A DNA stretch of 42,548 nucleotides from NCBI GenBank assembly GCA_031268885.1, contig JAIRWR010000092.1, forward strand, positions 1 to 42,548. The letters are read 5' to 3'. This stretch comes from Synergistaceae bacterium. GTDB lineage: Bacteria > Synergistota > Synergistia > Synergistales > Synergistaceae. A program made the translations under genes and the position numbers. Each line of letters opens with the position of its first letter. Position 1 is the first letter of the stretch. The notes beneath the pieces are model-generated. The model was given only the letters and a program-made list of their open reading frames with translations, was not told the DNA's origin and did no database searches. This document shows, piece by piece, positions 15,545-22,372 of the stretch.

Positions 15545-17446
15545 CTATTGCGTGTTCATAATCAAACGCGCTTCATGCTCGGCGCTTTCCGCATCAGCTT
15601 TGGAGAGCCAGGAAAAAGTGACCGTTGTCCACCATCCTGCCCCGTTCAGCCATCCCTTGCCTCTGAGAGCGTCCAATTTATCTTTTGCTGGAGTGCTGCC
15701 ATAAGACGAAGCGATGTAATACCACATGTACGCTGTTTTGTGATCACTTTTCTCATACATGGCCCCAACTTCCTCGCCCATCTTTCTCAACAAAGCCTCG
15801 GCAACCGTGTCTCCGCTCTTGGCGGTCTTGATGTACTGTTTTATCGCCCTGTAGAACCATGCCGCAGAGATGTCGTCATTTTTTTTCACTCCCAGCCCGT
15901 AATAATACATCTCTCCCAGCTTGTTTTGAGCATCCGCCAGTCCTTTGTCTGCGGCCTTTTTATAGCTTTCAAAGGCTTGTCGGTAGTCTTGGGCTGCTTC
16001 GTGCTTCAACCCCATTTCGTATTCAGCTTGAGCGTCATCTTGCGCGACGGCCTCGACTGGTTCCTGAACAATGGTGGGAGCACTTCCCTTCTCGAGATAC
16101 CAATAACCCGCCAGTAAAATCGCTATTACCACGACAGCAGCCAGAGGCAGCCAGAGCTTTTTCCACCGTGTTCGGCTATCCCTGTTACTCCTGTTCCTCA
16201 AATCCGCGCGTTCTTCGAGCAACGTCTCCAGTCCGGCCGCTTTGGCGTCTCCATCCTGGGCGCTTTCTGGCCGTGCCGGAACCGTATTCGGCCCCAATAC
16301 GCTGAAACGTCCATAAAGCGCCAAGCCCTTGGCGACAACTTCCACAGGATTGGCGCTTACCACGATCTCACTATTGGGGAACAGGTCTTTGATTCCTATT
16401 TTGACATAGTACAGCCTGGAAGACCCACCGGCGAGAATGACGTATCCGATGCCATCCACATTCAAAGAAAGTTGCCGGTTTAAAGCGCTGTCGATTGGCT
16501 CTTTCAGTCGGTTGATCAAAGGTTCACAGACCTGTTCAAATTCATTTTTCGACAAGGTAATCGTATGATTGTTGCTTTTTGAAAGTAGGAAAAAAGTCTC
16601 TCTCTCCTCAGAATTTTTGCCGTCGTCCACTGCGATCGAAAGCTTCTCCTTGAGGCGTTTCGAGTACAACTCCAGCATTTTCAAATCTTTCGGGCCAAAT
16701 GTCACTTCAGCAGTCCCCATCTGTTCAATGAAGTGATCTCTCAGGGCTTTATCGAAATTTCTGCCTCCCAGGTCTCCAAGTTCGGACCTTTCGCTGACGG
16801 ACAATATTGTGGGAATCTTGCGGATAACCCCGTCCTCATCCGGCGAAACCTCTTCCACGGCAACGTCTGTCGTCCCACCGCCAAAATCGTAAACAAGGAT
16901 GTTTTGTGGGTCTGTCAGTGATAAATCGCCCCGATCATAACAATAATAGACCACGCCGACGGGTTCGGCACAGCAGGCGACATTGGGGAACTCCGCTTTT
17001 CGAGCGATGTCCGCGATGGTGTTCCTTAGGTTTTCGTCCCACGCGGCGGGGCAGCCGATAGTGCAGGACAAGTCTTCGACTTTTTCAAGACTGGGTGCGT
17101 TAAAATATTTTTTCGCGATTTTTTGCGCCAGATACCTCAAAAAAAAGTATGTCAGCTCTTCCGGGCTATATTCCCTGCCGCAAGAGGAATGGTATGTTTT
17201 GCCTGAACCGAGGTCGGCCTTGAAATTATAAAACGTGTCCTCGGGCGCCTCGTGAATTCTATCCAGCGCTTCATCGCCAAAGAGATCGACATTCCCCGCC
17301 GCGTTGAGACGCAACGCCGTATAGACGCTCTTTTTCCCGTCTATTTCTACGATTTCTGGCTCGTATTTGGTCTTTTCTCCTACCCTCGCAACGCTCGTCT
17401 GCGTCGTCCCGAAGTCGATCCCTAGAAATGTTTTCATCCTGTCCAT
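15545..17446 (-). CDS. membrane-anchored Hsp70-like protein with Sel1-type repeats
   Basis: A 633-aa protein, first gene of the minus-strand operon. Residues 1-390 are the Hsp70 ATPase (DFGTTQTSVA at 11-20, YDFGGGTTDVAVEE at 186-199, VILAGGSSR at 336-344). A single membrane helix (WLPLAAVVVIAILLAGYWYL, about 432-451) follows, then Sel1/TPR-like repeats (AEYEMGLKHEAAQDYRQAFE, then AADKGLADAQNKLGEMYYYG). By topology the ATPase would be cytoplasmic and the repeats outside. AAGGAG precedes ATG 17446 very closely; ATG 17437 aligns with the paralogue start. Homologues of this architecture are often linked to protein secretion or surface complexes, but the partner here is inferred from operon context. 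Confidence 0.82.
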   Translation of the reverse strand: MDRMKTFLGIDFGTTQTSVARVGEKTKYEPEIVEIDGKKSVYTALRLNAAGNVDLFGDEALDRIHEAPEDTFYNFKADLGSGKTYHSSCGREYSPEELTYFFLRYLAQKIAKKYFNAPSLEKVEDLSCTIGCPAAWDENLRNTIADIARKAEFPNVACCAEPVGVVYYCYDRGDLSLTDPQNILVYDFGGGTTDVAVEEVSPDEDGVIRKIPTILSVSERSELGDLGGRNFDKALRDHFIEQMGTAEVTFGPKDLKMLELYSKRLKEKLSIAVDDGKNSEERETFFLLSKSNNHTITLSKNEFEQVCEPLINRLKEPIDSALNRQLSLNVDGIGYVILAGGSSRLYYVKIGIKDLFPNSEIVVSANPVEVVAKGLALYGRFSVLGPNTVPARPESAQDGDAKAAGLETLLEERADLRNRSNRDSRTRWKKLWLPLAAVVVIAILLAGYWYLEKGSAPTIVQEPVEAVAQDDAQAEYEMGLKHEAAQDYRQAFESYKKAADKGLADAQNKLGEMYYYGLGVKKNDDISAAWFYRAIKQYIKTAKSGDTVAEALLRKMGEEVGAMYEKSDHKTAYMWYYIASSYGSTPAKDKLDALRGKGWLNGAGWWTTVTFSWLSKADAESAEHEARLIMNTQ

Positions 17447-17561
17447 TATCTCCTTATCTCACCACGCAAACGCGAGGCCCAGACATGGAAAAACAACCGC
17501 CACAAAGCGCTGCGAGCGTCTTGCGCCCGACATTCTCTACTTGGGGCCATATCGCAAAATA

Positions 17562-17578
17562 TTCACATTCATTGTGAA
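17562..17578. promoter_or_regulatory. palindromic operator candidate upstream of the Hsp70-HerA-toxin operon
   Basis: TTCACA at 17562-17567 and TGTGAA at 17573-17578 form a perfect 6-bp dyad with a 5-bp spacer, about 115 bp before the first gene of the operon. Such a dyad fits a dimeric regulator site. The remaining 17447-17620 interval contains no gene, and I could not fix a convincing -35/-10 pair. Confidence 0.4.
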
Positions 17579-17620
17579 CAGATGAACCACCTGTAACAAT
17601 ACATACCCTTCACTCTCATG

Positions 17621-17800
17621 CTGGAGAGTTCAAAGTTCTCACATTAAAGAAGTTGAAAAGCCTTCTATCGATGTATATAATCCTTTAGTACACCACTACG
17701 AAAGGAGGTTGCCATCGGTAGAAGGCTTATGACAATTATACGATACCTACAGGCTGATGGCTATAGACAACATGTGGAATTTGATCAACTCCGCGCTAAT
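17621..17800 (+). repeat. left inverted arm of the composite element
   Basis: It matches the reverse complement of 19313-19492 with only a handful of substitutions and single-base indels. In order it contains the terminal repeat, a promoter, a self-complementary section (AGCCTTCTATCGATG pairs with CATCGGTAGAAGGCT), an AAAGGAGG stretch and a short open frame from ATG 17729 (TIIRYLQADGYRQHVEF). The order promoter, ribosome-binding site, start suggests that the arms derive from the 5' end of an insertion sequence. Confidence 0.85.
17653..17681 (+). promoter_or_regulatory. sigma70-type promoter in left arm, pointing inward
   Basis: TTGAAA (17653-17658), a 17-bp spacer and TATAAT (17676-17681). 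It reads into the element, antisense to the 3' end of the AlkZ-like gene. Confidence 0.75.
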
Positions 17801-17868
17801 TGCGCTAATGCTCCGCTGGAATCCTCGTTGGAGGTGCAGAGAAGTTGTTCTGTCTGCCCTTGTCCGCG

Positions 17869-18891
17869 TCACTGGAAATCGACCTCGCATGGTTCGCCGC
17901 AAAACAGCTCCTTTCCATATTGAGCAATGCGTTTTCGGTTTTTTTGAGAGATTTTGCAAAATGGCGTAACTGTCAGTTTCACCCCGTTCTTTTTCCACTT
18001 AGCCTGTATCCGCCCGTCAAGCAGTACGGTCGGGTGGACTATGCCTGTATTGGTGGTGACGTACCGCTTATGCCGCTCGTCCATCACACGGCTTCTGTCC
18101 CGGTATCCCATCAGGAGCTGGTCGAACCCGGCCAGAAAGATACAGCCCGGAATTTCGCCCGAGTCCGGAAGGCCCTCCGCGAAAAAGTATTCCCGGTTCT
18201 CGCATAGGATAGAGTTCAACTGGACATCGTGTTTTTCAACGTCATCGAGAATCTCACGTTTTTTCCATCCGGTGAAATAGGCGCAGTCATCCATAGTGGC
18301 TGGACCGAACGCCGTAAAGTAGCGGCGAAGCAGAAGAGCGCGGGCTTTATCTTTGTCCATCCATTCCACGCTGCGGCACAGGACGAAATTTTTTGCTGTA
18401 CCGGGGACATACGCTATCATTCCCCGCCGGTTCATCTCGTAGATCAGGCCGCCCCAGCCGTGAAAAACATTGCGCTCTTCCTCTTGAGACATGCCCTTCT
18501 TCCGGCATTCTTCCTTCAAAGCATCGCGCCCGCTGACGCCAGATTCGATCTTCTCCAGCAGGAACTTCGACCAATACTCCATCCTGCCGCTTTCCAAATT
18601 CCAGCCACTGTGCCAGTTGTCCGGGACGCCTCTCGCTGAGAGAAAAAGGCCAGTTTCGCTTTGCCGGACTGTATGAAGGGTTTTGCGGAACGACCATATT
18701 TTGACAAGCCCCTCTTCCCAGGTGGTCTCGCTGAAATCGCTTCCCCGAACGCGCAGCGCGTGTTTCGGATTGTTGGCGAATTGCGCCTGGAGGCCGCATA
18801 GTTCGGATACGACATCGCCGCACAGCGCTTTCTCAATCAAATGCTGATTATTCAGTGACGCCAGGAGCAATCCCCGGAGGTCAATTTTCAT
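17869..18891 (-). CDS. AlkZ/YcaQ-like winged-helix DNA glycosylase
   Basis: A 340-aa protein of the winged-helix HTH_42 family. The QxQ signature of AlkZ-type glycosylases appears as GLQAQFANNP near residue 34. Other family segments are W...RKTLHTVR, FTAFGPATMDDCAYFTGW and LAGFDQLLMGYRDRSR. AlkZ-family enzymes remove alkylated bases and some unhook interstrand crosslinks. The ATG overlaps the stop of the upstream YjbQ-like gene (ATGA), so the two are co-translated. It lies between the inverted arms of a mobile element, and the promoter in the right arm would drive it. Length and motifs look complete, unlike its partner. Confidence 0.8.
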   Translation of the reverse strand: MKIDLRGLLLASLNNQHLIEKALCGDVVSELCGLQAQFANNPKHALRVRGSDFSETTWEEGLVKIWSFRKTLHTVRQSETGLFLSARGVPDNWHSGWNLESGRMEYWSKFLLEKIESGVSGRDALKEECRKKGMSQEEERNVFHGWGGLIYEMNRRGMIAYVPGTAKNFVLCRSVEWMDKDKARALLLRRYFTAFGPATMDDCAYFTGWKKREILDDVEKHDVQLNSILCENREYFFAEGLPDSGEIPGCIFLAGFDQLLMGYRDRSRVMDERHKRYVTTNTGIVHPTVLLDGRIQAKWKKNGVKLTVTPFCKISQKNRKRIAQYGKELFCGEPCEVDFQ

Positions 18892-19220
18892 GAGCCGTCT
18901 CGCGGGAAGCTGCTTTGGCCTCCGTCTATGATGACCGTCTCGCTCGCGCCTACGGCGCTTGCTTTGAGGCGCGCCGCGCTGTTGCCCTCCGAGCGGCGGA
19001 ATTCTCTGCGGTCTGGAAATGCTTTATCCAGTCCGAGCAGTATGTCCCTTACAACATCCGGGTCGGCATTTTCGTTGATTGTAATGCCTGCCGTGGTGTG
19101 AGGGCAGTAAATCACGGCGAGGCCGTCAGCGACACCGCTTTTAGTCACGGCCTCGCGAACGGATGGCGTAATGTCTATAAAATCCACAGTGGATGTTCTG
19201 AGCGAATATTCAAAGAGCAT
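18888..19220 (-). pseudogene. yjbQ: decayed YjbQ/UPF0047-family protein
   Basis: A 110-aa frame from ATG 19220, with GGAGG seven bases upstream. The family blocks YCPHTTAGITINENADPDV and EGNSAARLKASAVG are clear. Full family members are about 130-140 residues and end with a G.W..I.F.EFDGPR block, which is missing here. Two conserved histidines near the second block (H.EGNS and SAAH) are arginines (FRRSEGNS, SAAR). The product probably lacks the family metal site, or has been repurposed, although it is still coupled to the AlkZ-like gene by an ATGA overlap. The 90 bp between 19221 and the right arm contain no gene. Confidence 0.65.
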
Positions 19221-19312
19221 GGGCGAACCTCCGTCTGTTTGTCAAATCTACGAGCGTTTGAGAGCCATCTTTTTCAGACATGGCGCAGTGAAAAAGTATG
19301 TATCCAAAGCCC

Positions 19313-19492
19313 ATTAGCGCGGAGTTGATCAAATTCCACATGTTGTCTATAGCCATCGGCCTGTAGGTATCGTATAATTATTATAAGCCTTCTACCCGAT
19401 GGCAACCTCCTTTAGTAGTGGAGTACTAAAGGATTATATACATCGATAGAAGGCTTTTCAACTTCTTAATGTGAGAACCTTGAACTCTCCAG
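19313..19492 (-). repeat. right inverted arm of the composite element
   Basis: Reverse-complement copy of 17621-17800. Read on the minus strand it has the same order of terminal repeat, promoter and self-complementary section. The ATG of the left-arm short frame is ATA here, so that frame is not maintained. Confidence 0.85.
19433..19461 (-). promoter_or_regulatory. sigma70-type promoter in right arm, pointing inward
   Basis: On the minus strand TTGAAA (19456-19461), a 17-bp spacer and TATAAT (19433-19438). It points at the YjbQ-like/AlkZ-like pair and is the obvious promoter for them. Confidence 0.75.
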
Positions 19493-20170
19493 TCAGTTAA
19501 TGAGATTCTGAATTTGATCCAGGGGCAATCCCGCGTTTTTGGCTATGACATCCGGCGAGAATCCGTCAGCCAGCAAATTACGGGCAAGTTCGAGCTTGCC
19601 CTTTTCTATGCCCTTTTCTATGCCTTCTTCGATGCCGCGCTGTTTTACTTCCTCCGCCGCGTCCAATTCGTAAAACGGAATATACATTATCTTTCCCTCC
19701 TCGTTCAATTGCAGCCTGTATTCTCTGTATTTTTCCGCGAGCTCCTTGTCCTCGACGCGGAGTATACGCTCTATAAAAAGCAGAAGGTCTCGCCTTTCAA
19801 ACGCATCCCAGCCTCGCTCCCCGAGAATGCCGGAGATCAAGCGCAGGTAGTTGAATTTCTGGAGATCGTCTTTACTCCTTACAGCGCACTTCGCGGAGTA
19901 AAGAGCGAGGTCTATAGGGTTTTCGCTTTCGAGAAGCTCCTTGTCGTCCAGCTCCGCCAACACGAGGTTATTATAGCGATAAACGCTTTCCGTGCCAAAG
20001 CGGGAGTACGAGTAAAACCTCTGATTTTTTTTAAGCCCCGAGGTAATTATCGCGAGGGCGGCCGGTTCCTTCCGGTAATGCGCGTAGATAAGGCATTTAT
20101 AATGATCCATGCGCTCGCTGTCTTTGGAATTGAGCGCGTTTTCGCTGCTTTCGCGTTCATCCTCGTTCAA
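19493..20170 (-). pseudogene. 5'-truncated Rpn-type PD-(D/E)XK nuclease/putative transposase
   Basis: The 225-aa frame matches the C-terminal two thirds of the Rpn/PD-(D/E)XK family: SERMDHYKCLIYAHYRKEPAALAIITS, the F..ERRDLLLFIERIL helix, and the Glu/Gly-rich GIEEGIEKGIEKGKLELAR tail ending LPLDQIQNLIN. The N-terminal nuclease core with the Asp...Glu-x-Gln/Lys catalytic residues, about 100 residues in full members, is missing. The stop codon touches the end of the composite mobile element. Upstream lies another gene fragment in the same orientation. Activity is unlikely. Confidence 0.65.
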
Positions 20171-20212
20171 TTCGCGTCACCATCCCTTCCGGATATTATA
20201 TCGCGTTTTACC

Positions 20213-20316
20213 TCAGAACAGCGGAACTACCCTGTGAGTGAACGCCTCGCGCGGCATGGGGCCAAAATAACGGCTGTCGAAACCCCTGTATGGGATCTCG
20301 ATACCAGCCAGTAATT
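20213..20316 (-). pseudogene. C-terminal remnant of a TraF-type (S26) signal peptidase
   Basis: One minus-strand frame reads LLAGIEIPYRGFDSRYFGPM then PREAFTHRVVPLF and a stop at 20213, close to the FDSRYFGP...PLW ending of S26/TraF peptidases. Upstream the homology seems to continue in a different frame as PVVLSEDNYW, so a small deletion has broken the gene, perhaps loss of a TGGC repeat unit. The rest of the gene is not recognisable. Confidence 0.45.
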
Positions 20317-20386
20317 ATCCTCGGAGAGCACGACCGGCGTAGGGTATGACAAATAGATTCGCAACTCCAAGTATTTTTCCTGCGTC

Positions 20387-20414
20387 TTGACAAACTGAAA
20401 TGAGCGGATATAAT
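20387..20414 (+). promoter_or_regulatory. consensus sigma70 promoter of the nitrogenase-like operon leader
   Basis: TTGACA (20387-20392), a 16-bp spacer and TATAAT (20409-20414). Transcription would start near 20421, 40 bp before the leader ORF and about 280 bp before the first structural gene. Confidence 0.8.
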
Positions 20415-20460
20415 GGCGCTAGTTTACCTATATAATTAATATGAATTAGGGGGATTGGCC

Positions 20461-20568
20461 ATGGCATACAGCGAGCTGGAAGTTCTGAACCGCGATGGAA
20501 AGATGAAGACGCGCGACGGCTTGATGTGCTGTCATCTCTGTATGCGCACGCGTTCAAGCGTTCCGTGA
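20461..20568 (+). CDS. putative Cys/Met leader peptide of the nitrogenase-like operon
   Basis: A 35-codon ORF starting at ATG 20461, preceded by AGGGGGA at 20448-20454. It encodes MAYSELEVLN at the start and, at residues 22-28, the run Met-Cys-Cys-His-Leu-Cys-Met, so three Cys and two Met codons lie within seven positions. It sits between a consensus promoter and an intrinsic terminator, the classical layout of a transcription attenuator in which stalling at scarce Cys- or Met-tRNA lets RNA polymerase read on. I recognise no homologue, and the role is inferred from layout and codon content. Confidence 0.6.
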   Translation: MAYSELEVLNRDGKMKTRDGLMCCHLCMRTRSSVP

Positions 20569-20579
20569 CGATGGCCTGA

Positions 20580-20641
20580 TTCCGCTTCATCCTGATATTA
20601 TTTCGCGGAAGCCAGCCGGCAGTCAGAGGCGGGCTTTTTTT
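20580..20641 (+). terminator. intrinsic terminator/attenuator with upstream competing hairpin
   Basis: The terminator stem pairs AGCCAGCC (20610-20617) with GGCGGGCT (20628-20635), with one mismatch, a 10-nt loop and a run of seven T ending at 20641. A second stem, TTCCGC (20580-20585) with GCGGAA (20605-20610), abuts it and shares A20610. It can be extended by GGC (20573-20575) pairing with GCC (20611-20613), which would invade the terminator stem. This arrangement is compatible with mutually exclusive antiterminator and terminator structures. Confidence 0.7.
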
Positions 20642-20701
20642 ATTGACTATGAAACGCTAAAACGACCCCGCACCAGGGGTTGGAGCCGAGGAGGTCATCT
20701 G

Positions 20702-22372
20702 ATGGCGAGAAAGAAGATCAATCTGAAGATATCCAGCGTCGATACCCGTGAAATGCGGCTTGGTACTATCACGTCGTGGGACGGAAGCGCGTCGGAACTG
20801 GTGGACGCGTCGAGGTATGAAGCCAGAGGGCGCGGACGCGTCACGGGAGGAGGAGAGGCTGACCGCGAAGGATGTCACGGCGGTGGGAAGGTATGCCGCC
20901 TGCGGGAGCTGAAAATGCCGTTCAATCAGCAGACTATGTGCAGTCACGCGATAGTGGCCTGTCAATTGGGAAACCTGACTGACTGCATACTGGTGGAACA
21001 TGCTCCGATAGGATGCTCGGCATCTAACGCCAGATTCAATCAGGGGTTCAAGATTGGTCTTGCCAGGCGGGGAAAGCCCATTCAGAGCATTCAGATATTC
21101 AGCACAAATCTGAAGGAGAACGACATGGTATTCGGGGCGAGCGACCGTCTGCGCCAGACGGTAAGAGACGCCAACGAGAGATTCGGCCCTAAGGCCATCT
21201 TCATCTCCATGTCGTGTTCCACGGCGATAATAGGGGAGGATCTCGACAGCCTCGCGCAAGAATTGGAGACTGAGCTTAAGATCCCCGTCGTGCCAGTCTA
21301 TTGCGAGGGATTCAGAAGCAAGCACTGGAGTACCGGCTTCGACGCCTCCCAGCACGGAATAGTCAGGCAGATCGTAAATAAGAATCCGAAAAAACAGAAC
21401 GACCTGATCAACATCGTCGCCCTCTGGGGTACTGATTACTTCACGCCGATGCTGGCTCCGCTCGGCCTTCGGGTCAATTACATGGTGGATATGGCGAGCT
21501 TCAGCGAACTCAGACAGGCATCGGAGGCGGCTGCCACCGCCACGTTCTGCCATACGCTCGGTTCTTATATGGCCACTGCGCTTGAGGAGTACTACGGAGT
21601 TCCTCAGATCGACGCCCCTCAGCCCTTCGGAATAGCCGGAACCGACGACTGGCTGCGGGCGGTGGCGAAAGCTGTCGGGAAAGAGGACATTATTGACGAC
21701 TACATAGAGAGCGAGCACAGGAGGATCTCTCCAAGGCTGGAAGAGCTGCGAAAGATACTGAAGGGCGTCAAGGGTTTTGTCTCGACCGGTTCGTCCTACG
21801 CCCACGCCATGATCTCCGTCATCAGGGATCTCGGTATCGAGGTGGAGGGGTCGATCGTCTTTCATCACGATCCGGTGTACGACGCCGGGCATGAGAATCA
21901 GGACACGCTCGGACATCTGGTGAGAAATTCCGGTGATCTCGCTCACTTCACGGTCAGCCAGACGCAGCAGTTTCAGTTTCACGGACTGCTCAAGAGGGTC
22001 AATCCGGACTTCATCATAATAAGGCACAACGGCCTGGCGCCGCTCGCCGCCAAGCTGGGAATCCCATCCTTTCCAATGGGCGACGAGCACTTCCCCCTCG
22101 GATATGACGGGATAATCCGCACAGGCGAGGCCCTGATAGGCATCCTGGCGAAGAAGAAGTTCAACGCCGTGCTGAAGCGTCACGTCGAAATCCCCTATAC
22201 CGACTGGTGGCTCTCGCAGGAGGACCAGTTCATACTAGCGAAGCATCCAGAGATACTCGATGAGCCCGATGAGACCAAGACGCCGCTCGGCGCGGACAGA
22301 TCCGCCAATCCGATCCAGATGGATCCGGACGATAATCTGAGCGCGCCGGAGGAGAAGCTGCGCTATGCCTGA
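20702..22372 (+). CDS. NifD-like nitrogenase component 1 alpha subunit
   Basis: A 556-aa protein starting at ATG 20702 behind GAGGAGGT. It keeps the three alpha-side P-cluster cysteines: Cys80 (TMCSHA), Cys105 (EHAPIGC, 25 residues later as in NifD) and Cys172 (SMSCSTAIIGED). Cys283 in FCHTLGSYMATALEEYYGVP aligns with the FeMo-co ligand Cys275. The partner histidine (H442 in GPYHGFDG) is not conserved in place: DEHFPLGYDG has Leu directly before GYDG and His three residues earlier. NifE is less likely, since a K-type gene, NifH and NifB follow and no second DK/EN pair exists. A methylthio-alkane reductase-like (MarD) or other reductase alpha subunit is the best fit. Confidence 0.82.
   Translation: MARKKINLKISSVDTREMRLGTITSWDGSASELVDASRYEARGRGRVTGGGEADREGCHGGGKVCRLRELKMPFNQQTMCSHAIVACQLGNLTDCILVEHAPIGCSASNARFNQGFKIGLARRGKPIQSIQIFSTNLKENDMVFGASDRLRQTVRDANERFGPKAIFISMSCSTAIIGEDLDSLAQELETELKIPVVPVYCEGFRSKHWSTGFDASQHGIVRQIVNKNPKKQNDLINIVALWGTDYFTPMLAPLGLRVNYMVDMASFSELRQASEAAATATFCHTLGSYMATALEEYYGVPQIDAPQPFGIAGTDDWLRAVAKAVGKEDIIDDYIESEHRRISPRLEELRKILKGVKGFVSTGSSYAHAMISVIRDLGIEVEGSIVFHHDPVYDAGHENQDTLGHLVRNSGDLAHFTVSQTQQFQFHGLLKRVNPDFIIIRHNGLAPLAAKLGIPSFPMGDEHFPLGYDGIIRTGEALIGILAKKKFNAVLKRHVEIPYTDWWLSQEDQFILAKHPEILDEPDETKTPLGADRSANPIQMDPDDNLSAPEEKLRYA

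Larger units (their letters stand above)
17621..19492. mobile_element. composite element: 180-bp inverted arms around an AlkZ-like and a YjbQ-like gene
   Basis: The element starts with CTGGAGAGTTCAAAGTTCT at 17621 and ends with the inverted equivalent at 19492. Both ends continue as near-identical inverted arms of 180 bp. The interior holds two minus-strand genes and no transposase. The right end abuts the stop codon of a truncated nuclease gene (19493). I found no target duplication. The terminal sequence is that of the 5164-5414 MITE, so both belong to one mobile family. Confidence 0.75.

Noticed and set aside
17729-17923. 64-aa open frame starting inside the left inverted arm
   Set aside because: Only the first 24 or so codons are shared with the other arm, where the ATG is changed to ATA, and the remainder is antisense to the AlkZ-like gene. 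It looks like the remains of an insertion-sequence start, not a current gene.
17621-19492. Target-site duplication around the composite element
   Set aside because: The flanks (CTCTCATG on the left, TCAGTTAA on the right) do not match, so an insertion event is inferred only from the ends.
20657-22183. 508-codon antisense frame across the NifD-like gene
   Set aside because: The plus-strand frame has clear nitrogenase motifs; the antisense frame follows from codon bias in GC-rich coding DNA and has no recognisable domain.
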